From assembly GCA_947445775.1 (NCBI GenBank), contig CANFEB010000016.1, positions 1 to 49,690 of the forward strand: a stretch of DNA of 49,690 nucleotides, given 5' to 3'. This DNA is from Oligoflexales bacterium (GTDB lineage Bacteria; Bdellovibrionota_B; Oligoflexia; Oligoflexales; RGVZ01). Positions within the stretch are counted from its first letter, which is position 1; every line of letters starts with the position of its first letter. Below, piece after piece: positions 17,169 to 25,624 of this stretch. The notes under the pieces were generated by a model. That model was not told where the DNA came from. It searched no databases and saw only the letters and a list, made by a program, of their open reading frames with translations. The position numbers and the translations under genes are program-made.

Positions 17169-18192
17169 ATTTAAGCGCTTTTTCCAGCATCGCACTCATG
17201 TCGGCCTCGGTGTGGGCCACAAGCTGACGCTTGCCATTGACGTACAGCGCCGGTGTCCCGCTCACCCCAAGGCGCTCGGCCTCTTGCTTGCTTTGTTCGA
17301 CTAGTGCCGCAGCCTTGCCCGACTTCATACAGACCTCAAAGGCCTTCTCATCGAGCTTGAGTTCTTTGGCCAGCGCCACCGGAGAATCCTTGTTCAAAGT
17401 GGTCTGCTTATTGAAAGCGAGGTCATGAAATTCCCAGAATTTATTTTGTCCAGCCGCACAGGTTGCCCCCTCGGCCACCAGACGGGAAACTCCCGATGGA
17501 TTGATCGGAAAATCCATGTACACAAATTGGACGCGGTCCCGGTAGCGCGGGATCAATTTTTTCATGACTTCAGCTGCCTCGCGGCAATGGGGGCACTGAT
17601 AGTCAGCAAACTCAACAACCTTGACCTTTGCTTTGCTATTGCCGGTTGCGGGGTATCCCAAGGTGTCAATCTGCAAAACAGGCGCAATCGGTTCATTCAC
17701 GGCCAGGGAAAACTTGCCTTCTTTTTTGATCTTGTTGACTAGTTCTTGGCGTTTGCCCTGGGTCTGTTCGGCGTTGATCAGGCGTTTGATCTCGCCCTTG
17801 ATCTGATCAAATGGATAGGGAATGCGCGCCTTGTTTTTTTCAAACCAGGATTTGGCTTCGCTGTCAGAAGGTTCCTTGACCTTAATCAGATCCTTTTCAA
17901 TTTCCTGGGGCGTCTTGTTTTTTGCTTTCGCTAATTCAGCGATGTGCATGTCAAAAACAGCAGCGTCAGCAACGCGCTTCAACTTCTCGAAGTGCTCCTG
18001 CTCCACCTCAAACGCGGCCTGTTGCGATCCAGGGCTCAAATCAGCAGTCTTCCAAGGCTTGCCTTTGTAGGTGAAGAGCGGCTGGTCGCTGGAAGCATAG
18101 GAAGTCGCGGCACCAAAAATGCCAGCAACGACAAAGGCGGCAATAACAAAAGAATTCCCAGCCCGCAGGCTGACACGGCGGAATGCACTCAT
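17167..18192 (-). CDS. DsbA-family thiol oxidoreductase with helical N-terminal domain
   Basis: The 341-residue exported protein has a signal peptide (to about residue 34), then a helical, Lys/Glu-rich region (about 60-165), then a thioredoxin/DsbA domain with the active site C200-P-H-C203 and cis-Pro loop GVSGTPALYVNG. The CPHC dipeptide is the DsbA type, so it should oxidise or shuffle periplasmic disulfides. The N-terminal segment resembles SurA/PpiC N-terminal helices, suggesting a combined chaperone/oxidoreductase; this is inference. It lies 16 bases after the L,D-transpeptidase gene and is likely co-transcribed. GGAG lies 11 bases before the start. Confidence 0.85.
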   Translation of the reverse strand: MSAFRRVSLRAGNSFVIAAFVVAGIFGAATSYASSDQPLFTYKGKPWKTADLSPGSQQAAFEVEQEHFEKLKRVADAAVFDMHIAELAKAKNKTPQEIEKDLIKVKEPSDSEAKSWFEKNKARIPYPFDQIKGEIKRLINAEQTQGKRQELVNKIKKEGKFSLAVNEPIAPVLQIDTLGYPATGNSKAKVKVVEFADYQCPHCREAAEVMKKLIPRYRDRVQFVYMDFPINPSGVSRLVAEGATCAAGQNKFWEFHDLAFNKQTTLNKDSPVALAKELKLDEKAFEVCMKSGKAAALVEQSKQEAERLGVSGTPALYVNGKRQLVAHTEADMSAMLEKALK

Positions 18193-18208
18193 GATTGTTT
18201 AAACTCCA

Positions 18209-19369
18209 TCAAAGATTTGGGGCAGTTCCCATGCCCGATGAAACGCTCGCAGATGAGCGCCGAGACGTCAAGGTGGCAATTTCAGCCTCGGAAAATCTCA
18301 TTGGTTTGATTTTGCGATTCCCGAAAACTTCCCGCGTGATGTACCAGTTGCCATCGGGCCCGCGCATCCAGTAGAGCATTTTCCGCCCCACCGATACAAA
18401 ACGGCTGTCGCCCCGGAAATCTTGATTCATCACCGACAGGGCGTACTTTGGATGCGTGATGACGCGCACCAGGTCAAAATCAACTTTCATTTCTTTGTAC
18501 GAACTAAAGACCACGCGTTTGTATCCGTGCCAGGCTTTTAAATTTTTATCGGCGTTGACAAATTCAGGTGAGTAAAAAGCCATGTACCGCTCAAGGTCGC
18601 GCGCCTTCCAAGCATCGGCCCACTCTTGAGTCCGGCGCTGCACAGCCTGTTGTTCCTCAGGGCGGTTCACTTGCGTTGTATCGTGAGCAATGGCCACAAT
18701 GGCCTGGTCCGGTTGCAACCATGTGGCCAACGATTCAATGTCGGAATTGTAGAAGGCAACGCAACCCTCAGTGACTTTTGCTTGATCGACCCTGGTGTCC
18801 TTTTCAACACCGTGCAGCCAGATTCCGTAACCGGTTTTACGCGAAAATTTGTCGATCGGATTAGGAAAGTCGATGGGAATGGCAATCGGTCCGTACTTGT
18901 GAGGCAGGGCTCTACCGTCGATGGGCAGCGCCGTGAAATAAATACCCTCTGGCGTCCGGTTGTCGCCCTCGCGCTGCTTGTCACCGTCTTCCTTGCCAAT
19001 CGCAATCCGAAAGGACTTCAAGAGTTCCGATGATTTTCCTGCTTCTGGCAACGTTCTGAGGTCCGCAGACAATCGCGATTTGTCGACAGTCAAAAGAATC
19101 AGGTCTTCATGCACAGGTTTAGCAGGCGTCACTGTCGGCGCTGCTATCGGGGCTGCTATCGGGGCTGCTATCGGGGCTGACTCAGAAACAACTGGGATGG
19201 ACTTAACATTGGGCACATCGGGAACAGGGACAGCAACACCCACAGGCGCAGGCGCAGGCGCAGAAGCCTGATGCCCAGACATCCCACTGTTCGTCAGAAT
19301 CGATTCAGCCGGAACCCCGAGACCCATTAAAGTCATCGACATGGCGGCCATTGCCAGACGCTTGATCAC
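18209..19369 (-). CDS. L,D-transpeptidase (YkuD) fused to NTF2-like domain
   Basis: The 386-residue exported protein has a signal peptide, a Pro/Ala/Val linker with PIAA repeats (about 35-85), a YkuD catalytic domain (about 88-225) and a C-terminal NTF2/SnoaL-like domain (about 245-365). The catalytic motif shows His186 (WLHGV) and Cys203 (TEGCVAF), in the expected His...Thr-x-Gly-Cys order. Such enzymes make 3-3 peptidoglycan cross-links or attach proteins to the wall. The NTF2-like module (WADAWKARDLERYMAFYSPEF) is the kind found in ErfK-type enzymes with a DUF4440-like extension. The likely start is GTG at 19369, with GAGGG upstream. It is first gene of a pair with the DsbA-like protein. 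Confidence 0.88.
   Translation of the reverse strand: MIKRLAMAAMSMTLMGLGVPAESILTNSGMSGHQASAPAPAPVGVAVPVPDVPNVKSIPVVSESAPIAAPIAAPIAAPTVTPAKPVHEDLILLTVDKSRLSADLRTLPEAGKSSELLKSFRIAIGKEDGDKQREGDNRTPEGIYFTALPIDGRALPHKYGPIAIPIDFPNPIDKFSRKTGYGIWLHGVEKDTRVDQAKVTEGCVAFYNSDIESLATWLQPDQAIVAIAHDTTQVNRPEEQQAVQRRTQEWADAWKARDLERYMAFYSPEFVNADKNLKAWHGYKRVVFSSYKEMKVDFDLVRVITHPKYALSVMNQDFRGDSRFVSVGRKMLYWMRGPDGNWYITREVFGNRKIKPMRFSEAEIATLTSRRSSASVSSGMGTAPNL
19141..19176 (-). repeat. Three 12-bp tandem repeats in the L,D-transpeptidase gene
   Basis: Three exact copies of CTGCTATCGGGG at 19141-19152, 19153-19164 and 19165-19176 encode the PIAA linker repeats. Confidence 0.92.
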
Positions 19370-19478
19370 CGTGCTGCCCTCGTGCGCGGAAGTGCTACTA
19401 CATTATTGATCAAGTTATCGGCAGCCTCAAGGTTTATTGAAGGCGAACCCACCGAAACGACTAGATTCTTGCAGAATG

Positions 19479-20522
19479 TCAGGTTTTGGTATTCTGGGAT
19501 AAACAGGTCAGAAGATTTGCAAAATCCGGCGGTAATGGCGCCTCAAAGGCCATTTCGTGACCAGAGACTGGATGACGGAATCCCAATTTCCATGCGTGGA
19601 GCATTTGACGAGTGGCCAGGATGCGAATTTCTGGCAGCAAACGACTGTCATCACCGTAACTGGCGTCCCCCGCCACCGGCATACCCAAATCCCGCGCATG
19701 GACCCTGATTTGATGGGTGCGTCCCGTGTACAAACGGGCACTGACCAAAGTGGCCCCAGATTCAAAGGCTACTTCGCGGCGAAATATAGTCTTTGCGTAT
19801 TTGCGACCAGCACCCTCTTCTTCAAACGAGCGAAAACGGGTGCGATGCCCAGGATCACGGCCGAGCCAACTCTCCCGCATGACGGCATCCACCGGCATAG
19901 GTCCGCTGCAAAGGACTAGATATTGACGAAAATTAGTCTTGTCATGGAACTGCGCAGAAAGATCACGATGGGCGACGGCAGACTTTGCGATGACAATGGC
20001 ACCGCTGGTATCGCGATCAAGGCGATGGACGATTCCAGGGCGCAAAGAAGCCAAGGAAGCCGAGGAATCTAAAAACACTTCATTTTCGGAGTCGTCTTCC
20101 CTAACTTGAATTGGCTCAGGCAGAACGCCGCAATGGTGCAACAGCGCATGAACAAGGGTTATTTCACCCTGGGTGCCGGCACCCGGATGGACCGTAACGC
20201 CAGCTGGCTTGTTCACAACGATGATGTGATCGTCTTCGAATAGGATCTCAAGGGGTTTTTCAAGGGGCTTTGGCTCCAGCGTCATCTCTCGCGATGCCAG
20301 CTGTTCCAAGTGCACAAAAATGGTCTCGCCACCTCTAAGGGACTGGCTCGGCTTGGCCGGCTTATCCTTGATGATGACGCCGCCAGAGTCGATCAGCTCA
20401 TGGATACGTGAACGACTCAGTTCAGGAAATTTCTGAGAAAGAAACCGATCAAGACGAACTTTGCCGCCAAACGCGACCAAATCCGCCTTATCGATGCTTA
20501 TCGTTTCTTCGCGCTTTGCCAA
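19479..20522 (-). CDS. rluD: 23S rRNA pseudouridine synthase, RluD family
   Basis: The 347-residue enzyme has an N-terminal S4 RNA-binding domain (about 20-80, VRLDRFLSQKFPELSRSRI) and the RluA/RluD catalytic domain. The signature HRLDRDTSG holds catalytic Asp169; downstream are RQYLVL and the TGRTHQIRVH motif. The S4 domain plus this layout fit RluD, which modifies helix 69 of 23S rRNA. An acidic insertion (about 138-160, VREDDSENEVFLDSSA) precedes the catalytic motif. The start is uncertain: TTG at 20522 overlaps the preceding gene by 25 bases; TTG at 20480 is the main alternative. Last gene of the MinD-like/J-HTH operon. Confidence 0.9.
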   Translation of the reverse strand: MAKREETISIDKADLVAFGGKVRLDRFLSQKFPELSRSRIHELIDSGGVIIKDKPAKPSQSLRGGETIFVHLEQLASREMTLEPKPLEKPLEILFEDDHIIVVNKPAGVTVHPGAGTQGEITLVHALLHHCGVLPEPIQVREDDSENEVFLDSSASLASLRPGIVHRLDRDTSGAIVIAKSAVAHRDLSAQFHDKTNFRQYLVLCSGPMPVDAVMRESWLGRDPGHRTRFRSFEEEGAGRKYAKTIFRREVAFESGATLVSARLYTGRTHQIRVHARDLGMPVAGDASYGDDSRLLPEIRILATRQMLHAWKLGFRHPVSGHEMAFEAPLPPDFANLLTCLSQNTKT

Positions 20523-21298
20523 GCCTCTAGCCTCGCTGAAAATGCTTTCACCATCGGTTCAAAGGTATCAACACCGAGGTAGCGGAAATAACTCCGCAGG
20601 AAGCCCTTCACGTACACGACCTGAGGCAGGCGGTCAAATCGGTTCGACTCCATCGAGCGTAAATATTCGAGGGAAATTTTTGTGCGCTCCTGCATTTCGT
20701 GTTCACTGACATTCATCAATTCACGAATGCGGCGGAACAACTCACCATCACCTAGGTCGCCTTCGGTGACTAGGGCATCGACTTCGCTCTGGGCTGAAGC
20801 GTCTTTGGACCCTTCGCAGACCGTCTTGATGACTGGCAACGTGGAACGACTCGTAGTAATGACTTGAACGCCCCGTGGAACATCCCATCCACCCGACAAT
20901 TCAGCAGAAAGATCAGAAGAAAGCTCAGAATTAAATTCAGAATACTGCCCGGCACCTTTGCGGCGACGGCTGCTCAATTGACGGTCATAGTCCGCACGGG
21001 TTGTCTCGTCGTTGAGGACACGAAAGGCATGTTCGACCAATTCAACCTGGGCACGAACATCGTCTGCACCCATCAGCGAATAAAGCGCCGTATTGTCCCC
21101 GTTCAGGGTATTTTTCAAACGCAGGTAGCCTTCGCGAATGGCCATTTTTGAAGCGCCATAAGGCAGGTTCAAAACCTGATAAAAGGTTTCTGTGTTGGCT
21201 GCGTCGCTTTCAACGTTTTGCCCCGTTTGGGAAGGAGAGGAAGTGGACAACCCACTGATCTCATTTTCCTTAGAACCATTTTCAGCAATGCCAGTCAT
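20498..21298 (-). CDS. J-like domain plus RodZ-type HTH protein
   Basis: The 266-residue protein has no signal peptide or membrane helix. Residues 38-107 resemble a J domain (FYQVLNLPYGASKMAIREGYLRL ... AFRVLNDETTRADYDRQL, cited by parts) but the HPD tripeptide is absent, so DnaK stimulation is not expected. After a Ser/Glu-rich linker, residues 185-250 form a RodZ-type HTH_25 domain (GELFRRIRELMNVSEHEM, YLRSMESNRFDRLPQ, YVKGFLRSYFRYLGV). In RodZ this domain binds MreB; here the membrane anchor is missing. ATG at 21298 has GGAGG five bases upstream. It lies 22 bases after the MinD-like gene. Confidence 0.8.
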   Translation of the reverse strand: MTGIAENGSKENEISGLSTSSPSQTGQNVESDAANTETFYQVLNLPYGASKMAIREGYLRLKNTLNGDNTALYSLMGADDVRAQVELVEHAFRVLNDETTRADYDRQLSSRRRKGAGQYSEFNSELSSDLSAELSGGWDVPRGVQVITTSRSTLPVIKTVCEGSKDASAQSEVDALVTEGDLGDGELFRRIRELMNVSEHEMQERTKISLEYLRSMESNRFDRLPQVVYVKGFLRSYFRYLGVDTFEPMVKAFSARLEAWQSAKKR

Positions 21299-21320
21299 AC
21301 CAACCTCCAAAAACACAGCC

Positions 21321-22433
21321 TCAGAGCCCGAACAAGTTTAGGGACCGCGCTGCGATGTCATTCAATCTATGCGAGAGGATCGCCTGAGGAAAATCAATAG
21401 CCAGCAATCGGCGGTTGCGCAAGCTCTTCCAAGCAACATCATCAAAATTCAGATAGCCCAGAAACTGGGATTGAAACCCAAAGTAACGGCTGGCAATCAG
21501 TTCCATCGACCCGCCAACGTTTACGTCCTGCTGGTTGCGGGCCTGGTTGATCACGATCCCGGAACGCCGCCCTGCGAGGGCTGCAAATAAATATCTAATA
21601 AATTCAGGGTCTTGCGATCCAAACCCCCGAATCCTATCGGCGTAACCGCGGGACTGGAAGCCTTGGCTGTCGGACGCCGTCAAAGCCGCCTTGATCACCT
21701 GAGGAGCCCGCAACTTCTTTGACCTGGAGCCAACGTGATCCATCAGACGCCACAGGGCGGTCTTAAGGAACATATAGGCATTCTCAATCGAGGTCGGTTC
21801 GGGCAACGCCGTGACAATCCCAAGGTGGGCCATCAAATACATGTCGATCGTATGAAACTGTGTCCCGGCGCCAAGGTCCAAGATCACAACATCAGCACCA
21901 AATCTGGCCCTGGCCCCCATGATGGCGTCATAAATTTGCCCCATCGCAGCAGGATCGACCGCCCCATCCCTGCCCCAAGCCTCACTGCGAGCACCCGGAA
22001 CAAGAAAACAGCCCGGCAGTGGCGTTTGCAGGAGTATATCTTCAAAGGACTTGCTGCCGTTGACGACAACATCCGTCAAAGACACGCCACGGGAATCGAC
22101 ACCAAAATATGTATGGAGGTTTGGCCCACCAAAATCCAGGTCGAAACAAACGACTTTCATGCCAGTGCGAACAAACTTGGCAGCGAGATTGGCACTGAGA
22201 AGGCTTTTACCAACGCCCCCCTTACCGCCGCCAACCGCGATGATGATTGGCATCTCCTGGGGAATATCCAGAGCATGGCGTGAGGGAAATAGTGGAGTTC
22301 CGAGCAACCACTCAGGACGGCGCAGCAGCGCTTGAACGTGGGGCGCAGAAACTCCCGAGCCCCCAGAAACTCCTGGCCCGCCTCGCGCTCGCAAACCTAA
22401 GGATGTTGGAAGCCTATCCATGGCTTTGCTCAT
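21321..22433 (-). CDS. MinD/FlhG-like P-loop ATPase
   Basis: The 370-residue ParA/MinD superfamily ATPase has the deviant Walker A GGGKGGVGKS at residues 68-77, Walker A' VVCFDLDFGGPN and Walker B-like VVILDLGAGT. An N-terminal extension of about 60 residues contains Gly/Ser-rich sequence and a hydrophobic helix candidate. The C-terminus ends in a helix (LNDIAARSLNLFGL) that might act in membrane association, as in MinD/FlhG. Such proteins set position or number of cell structures at poles or midcell. No flagellar or minCE genes lie nearby; the direct partner is the J-like/HTH gene. What it positions is unknown; the pilus cluster 6 kb away is one candidate. Confidence 0.85.
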   Translation of the reverse strand: MSKAMDRLPTSLGLRARGGPGVSGGSGVSAPHVQALLRRPEWLLGTPLFPSRHALDIPQEMPIIIAVGGGKGGVGKSLLSANLAAKFVRTGMKVVCFDLDFGGPNLHTYFGVDSRGVSLTDVVVNGSKSFEDILLQTPLPGCFLVPGARSEAWGRDGAVDPAAMGQIYDAIMGARARFGADVVILDLGAGTQFHTIDMYLMAHLGIVTALPEPTSIENAYMFLKTALWRLMDHVGSRSKKLRAPQVIKAALTASDSQGFQSRGYADRIRGFGSQDPEFIRYLFAALAGRRSGIVINQARNQQDVNVGGSMELIASRYFGFQSQFLGYLNFDDVAWKSLRNRRLLAIDFPQAILSHRLNDIAARSLNLFGL

Positions 22434-22471
22434 TCCTCACAAGGGATTTTTACAATTGACCAACGGTATCA

Positions 22472-24358
22472 CTAAAGGCGCAGGAACGATACTTCACCCT
22501 CGACCTCCCAACCAATACCGTCCAAGCCCGCCCGTTGAAAGACGGTCCGGCCGCTAATGACCGGGGTTCGCCCAATGCGACCGAGGTAAAGAACCATTTC
22601 AAGGCTGGTATCGCCGTCAAATTCTGCTGGAATCTCGTTGAAACCGCGCGTCCTGGAATCAATGTCCGCAGGCGCCGCAACACGCAAAGCAAATCCCTGA
22701 CCCGCCAGTTGTTGAGGATTTAATTTAATACGCACAGCGCCTGTGCGAAAATCAAGCCAAGCGCACAATGCCGATCGTCGCCCCTGGCAATCTGCGGCGC
22801 TGGCCCGAACGAAGCCCTCGATGGCCTGACCATCTCGCGACAGGGCCATTGAAACCCCAGTCAGAACGACCCCCATGGCTGCCTCGGCGCGAAAGATCTT
22901 AAAACTAACTTCCGGCCAAAATGCCTGTGCAATACCCGGCACAACGCTGGCCGCCAGGGCTCGCGCCGCTTGCTCTGAAAATTCCTGGTCCACCACCGAT
23001 TGCCGATTGCGGATCAATTCCAGACTGGACAGAGCTTGCGCCAAATTAGCCCGAAACTCTCCCAATTGATCGCCAAATGGCGCAGGCACTGCGTCCATGA
23101 TTCCTGCCAGCCAAACGTGATTTTCGGCGACATCCATCCACTCTGACCAGGGCATCGTCAGCGAATTCCCGTTCCACATAAAATCACTGGTCGACGCAAA
23201 GCTGACAAAATCACGCTTACCCAAGGCCGCAATGGCACCGTGGGCATCACGTTCGGCAGCAAATGCAAGGGCGTCTATTTTTGCGCGCGGAAAAAAAGCC
23301 AGATCAACATTGACGGCAGATTGGGTCCGCGGCAGTTCCTCGACGCTGTCCAAGAGGGCCCTCGGCGTGGCCAAATCAATACTGCCATGACCGTGGCTCT
23401 GGTTGGGAATAAACAATTCCCGCAACATTTCTTCAGCAGGATCATTTTCAAAACGTGAAAAAGTTTTTTTCCGGGCTTTTTTCATTCCTAAAATCGAAGC
23501 TCGGGCATCGGCGCCACGATCGGCAGACGCAAGAGCCTCGCGCAAATATCCATCATGCTCCATGGCGGCAATCATACTCTGTTTATCCGCGTTGTAGCGG
23601 GAATAAAAAGCGCGGGATTGAAAAACACCTTCCTGCCAGATGCATGAAAACCAAGATCCAGCCCGCCCGTTGTTATGCATTGCCGATTGGCAAACAGGCC
23701 CCGAAAAAAAACCTTGAGCGGCATAAACCGATTCACATAGGCCAAGGGCAAGGGGGCGCTCGGAATTTCCAGCCGTCAACACTTGCGGCGTCACGGCTAA
23801 TTCCCACAATTTCGCTTCACAATAGCGATCGAACACAAGTTTGGCATGGACAGCACCGCCAGCAGGCTCGACAACTCCGAGGCGCTCATTCCGGGCTATT
23901 TGGTTTTCCCACCAGACGCCAGCCACCGGCATTTGCATCCCGCGGGTTTGGGGCATAGCTTGAAGATCGCGGCGCAATTGACGCAAGGGGCCCTTGATCG
24001 CATCGATTTTGGATTGCGCCTCGCTGATCCGGTGAAATTTAGTTTCGTGATATTCAGCCCAAATACGCCGCAGACGCGCCACTTCACCGGTCATCGCAGC
24101 AATCGCCGCGCCACTGGCCCTAGAATCCCATGTCAGCATGCTGCCGGTAAATTGCATTTCATTGCGGGGGGCCAAATTCAAATCGCCGTCGAAACCACGC
24201 CACAAATCCAGAAAGCCCGCCGGAGTGGGGCCCGACATGGCATCTGCTGAACCTGGCTTGGATAATGTCAACGGCTGCCGGGAAACGTCGTGTGGTAATG
24301 CGCCGCAGCCGGGCAACAGTGGGAAAACTATGGCAACCAGGAAAATTATAGGCGACAT
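22472..24358 (-). CDS. Large putative lipoprotein of unknown function
   Basis: The 628-residue product has a signal peptide with lipobox LLPGC (Cys18). The mature protein is mostly helical in its first half, with Arg/Glu/Gln-rich segments at about 80-130, Cys residues at several places and a Met/Lys-rich stretch near 300. The last 100 residues look beta-rich with alternating hydrophobics (LEMVLYLGRIGRTPVISG, WEVEGEVSFLRL). No family is recognised. It is the last gene of a three-gene set with a beta-barrel-like protein and a secreted helical protein; the gap to the former is 30 bases. GGGGGAG precedes the start. Confidence 0.7.
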   Translation of the reverse strand: MSPIIFLVAIVFPLLPGCGALPHDVSRQPLTLSKPGSADAMSGPTPAGFLDLWRGFDGDLNLAPRNEMQFTGSMLTWDSRASGAAIAAMTGEVARLRRIWAEYHETKFHRISEAQSKIDAIKGPLRQLRRDLQAMPQTRGMQMPVAGVWWENQIARNERLGVVEPAGGAVHAKLVFDRYCEAKLWELAVTPQVLTAGNSERPLALGLCESVYAAQGFFSGPVCQSAMHNNGRAGSWFSCIWQEGVFQSRAFYSRYNADKQSMIAAMEHDGYLREALASADRGADARASILGMKKARKKTFSRFENDPAEEMLRELFIPNQSHGHGSIDLATPRALLDSVEELPRTQSAVNVDLAFFPRAKIDALAFAAERDAHGAIAALGKRDFVSFASTSDFMWNGNSLTMPWSEWMDVAENHVWLAGIMDAVPAPFGDQLGEFRANLAQALSSLELIRNRQSVVDQEFSEQAARALAASVVPGIAQAFWPEVSFKIFRAEAAMGVVLTGVSMALSRDGQAIEGFVRASAADCQGRRSALCAWLDFRTGAVRIKLNPQQLAGQGFALRVAAPADIDSRTRGFNEIPAEFDGDTSLEMVLYLGRIGRTPVISGRTVFQRAGLDGIGWEVEGEVSFLRL

Positions 24359-24388
24359 GGGCTCCCCCTATGCTTTAAGAAAAAATAA

Positions 24389-25624
24389 TCAGAAAAACAG
24401 GCTGGCCGACATCTCGTATAGATCGGATTCCATGACGTTGCGGCTGGTGATCTGACGCGCCACGGCAAAGGTCACTTCCGCCGGGGCCGCATATTCACCG
24501 CGTAAATAGCCCGCCACCGTGCTGAATCCAGCGGCCATCTCGCTCAAAAACAAGGTCTCGTCCGTATTGGCCTCGAGGGCATTCAAGCGGAACCCCTCCG
24601 CGTCATGCCAGGAATCGCTCCACTTGCGATTTGCCTGCCAACCAACCGATGCCGTAACGCCGGATGGATGTGCCCAGGCAAATCCAAGCCCGGCGTCAAT
24701 CCGATCACCCAGTTTGAAATTTGCGTTGGTTGTTCCGGCCTCAAGATCTTCTGGATCCAGGCCACGAAACACCTCCCGCCGTCCCGGCATCTGGTGTGTG
24801 TACTTTAGCGTTTGTGAGACCGAAAATCCGGGCAAAGGATTCTCTTCCCACGTTGCCTGTGTGAATAGATCGGTCTGCCCATCGCCGAAGGGAACATCGT
24901 TCATGACGCGCGCTTGATCTGGGCGCCCCGTCGGCAAAACAGATCCAAACGTGGCAGCCATGGCCATGTGGCTCGACTCCCAGGCGCGCCATTTTGCCGC
25001 AACGGTCGTGTCGCCCCAACCAGTGCCGCTCCAACTTCCCAACGGTTCGACGCCATAAGCGGCAAGTTCGCGATTCAGTTCCGCTGGCGCAGCCCCAAGT
25101 TTTTCATCTAGTTCCAGGGCGGCCTCGTGTTGGTTGTTGGCTGGATCCGACAACATCGCGAGAAATTCCGATGCCGTTTCCGATCGGGAAAAACCGACCG
25201 AAATTGCGGAACGTGCAGACATATAAGGTGCGCCAATTGCGAGCGTGACCCTATCGGTGGCGCCAAATGCCAGTACCGGCGCCGTGACCCGGACACTGGC
25301 CTTGGCACTGGCGGAAAACCTGCCCAGTGAATCATCGCGGTCCAGATCATTTGCCAGCATGAAGCCTTCGACTTTTGCGGCACGTGTGGGCGAGACAGCG
25401 CCCTGATTACGCAACACGTCGTTGAAAGTCAGGTCGCGCTCCAGGGGTGCCGCCAACCCATGGCTCTTGCCAGAACTATCTGTTTTGGTTGCGATGCCGG
25501 TGGCGATCGACCGCAAATTGAAATTGAAGCGACCGCGGGGCAGCGTTTTTGTATGCTCAACGGCAAATCCCGGCAGGGCAACACAAAGCAGCGGCACGGC
25601 CAAAAACGCAAGACTTGTGTTCAT
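24389..25624 (-). CDS. Putative outer-membrane beta-barrel protein
   Basis: The 411-residue product has a clear signal peptide (cleavage near PGFA-VEH). The mature part shows many alternating hydrophobic/aromatic strands and Gly-rich turns, including GTGWGDTTVAAKWRAW and ATFGSVLPTG, and ends with the aromatic residue pattern of outer-membrane proteins (SASLFF). The GWGD plus SVLPTG context recalls the MetA-pathway/transporter-like barrel family (Phenol_MetA_deg type), a tentative link. It overlaps the upstream secreted-protein gene by four bases (ATGA) and precedes the lipoprotein gene, consistent with one exported complex or pathway. Confidence 0.68.
   Translation of the reverse strand: MNTSLAFLAVPLLCVALPGFAVEHTKTLPRGRFNFNLRSIATGIATKTDSSGKSHGLAAPLERDLTFNDVLRNQGAVSPTRAAKVEGFMLANDLDRDDSLGRFSASAKASVRVTAPVLAFGATDRVTLAIGAPYMSARSAISVGFSRSETASEFLAMLSDPANNQHEAALELDEKLGAAPAELNRELAAYGVEPLGSWSGTGWGDTTVAAKWRAWESSHMAMAATFGSVLPTGRPDQARVMNDVPFGDGQTDLFTQATWEENPLPGFSVSQTLKYTHQMPGRREVFRGLDPEDLEAGTTNANFKLGDRIDAGLGFAWAHPSGVTASVGWQANRKWSDSWHDAEGFRLNALEANTDETLFLSEMAAGFSTVAGYLRGEYAAPAEVTFAVARQITSRNVMESDLYEMSASLFF

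Noticed and set aside
21321-22433. MinD-like ATPase as chromosomal ParA/Soj or Fe-S carrier Mrp
   Set aside because: No parB partner and no Mrp CxxC motif; extension and partner gene differ.
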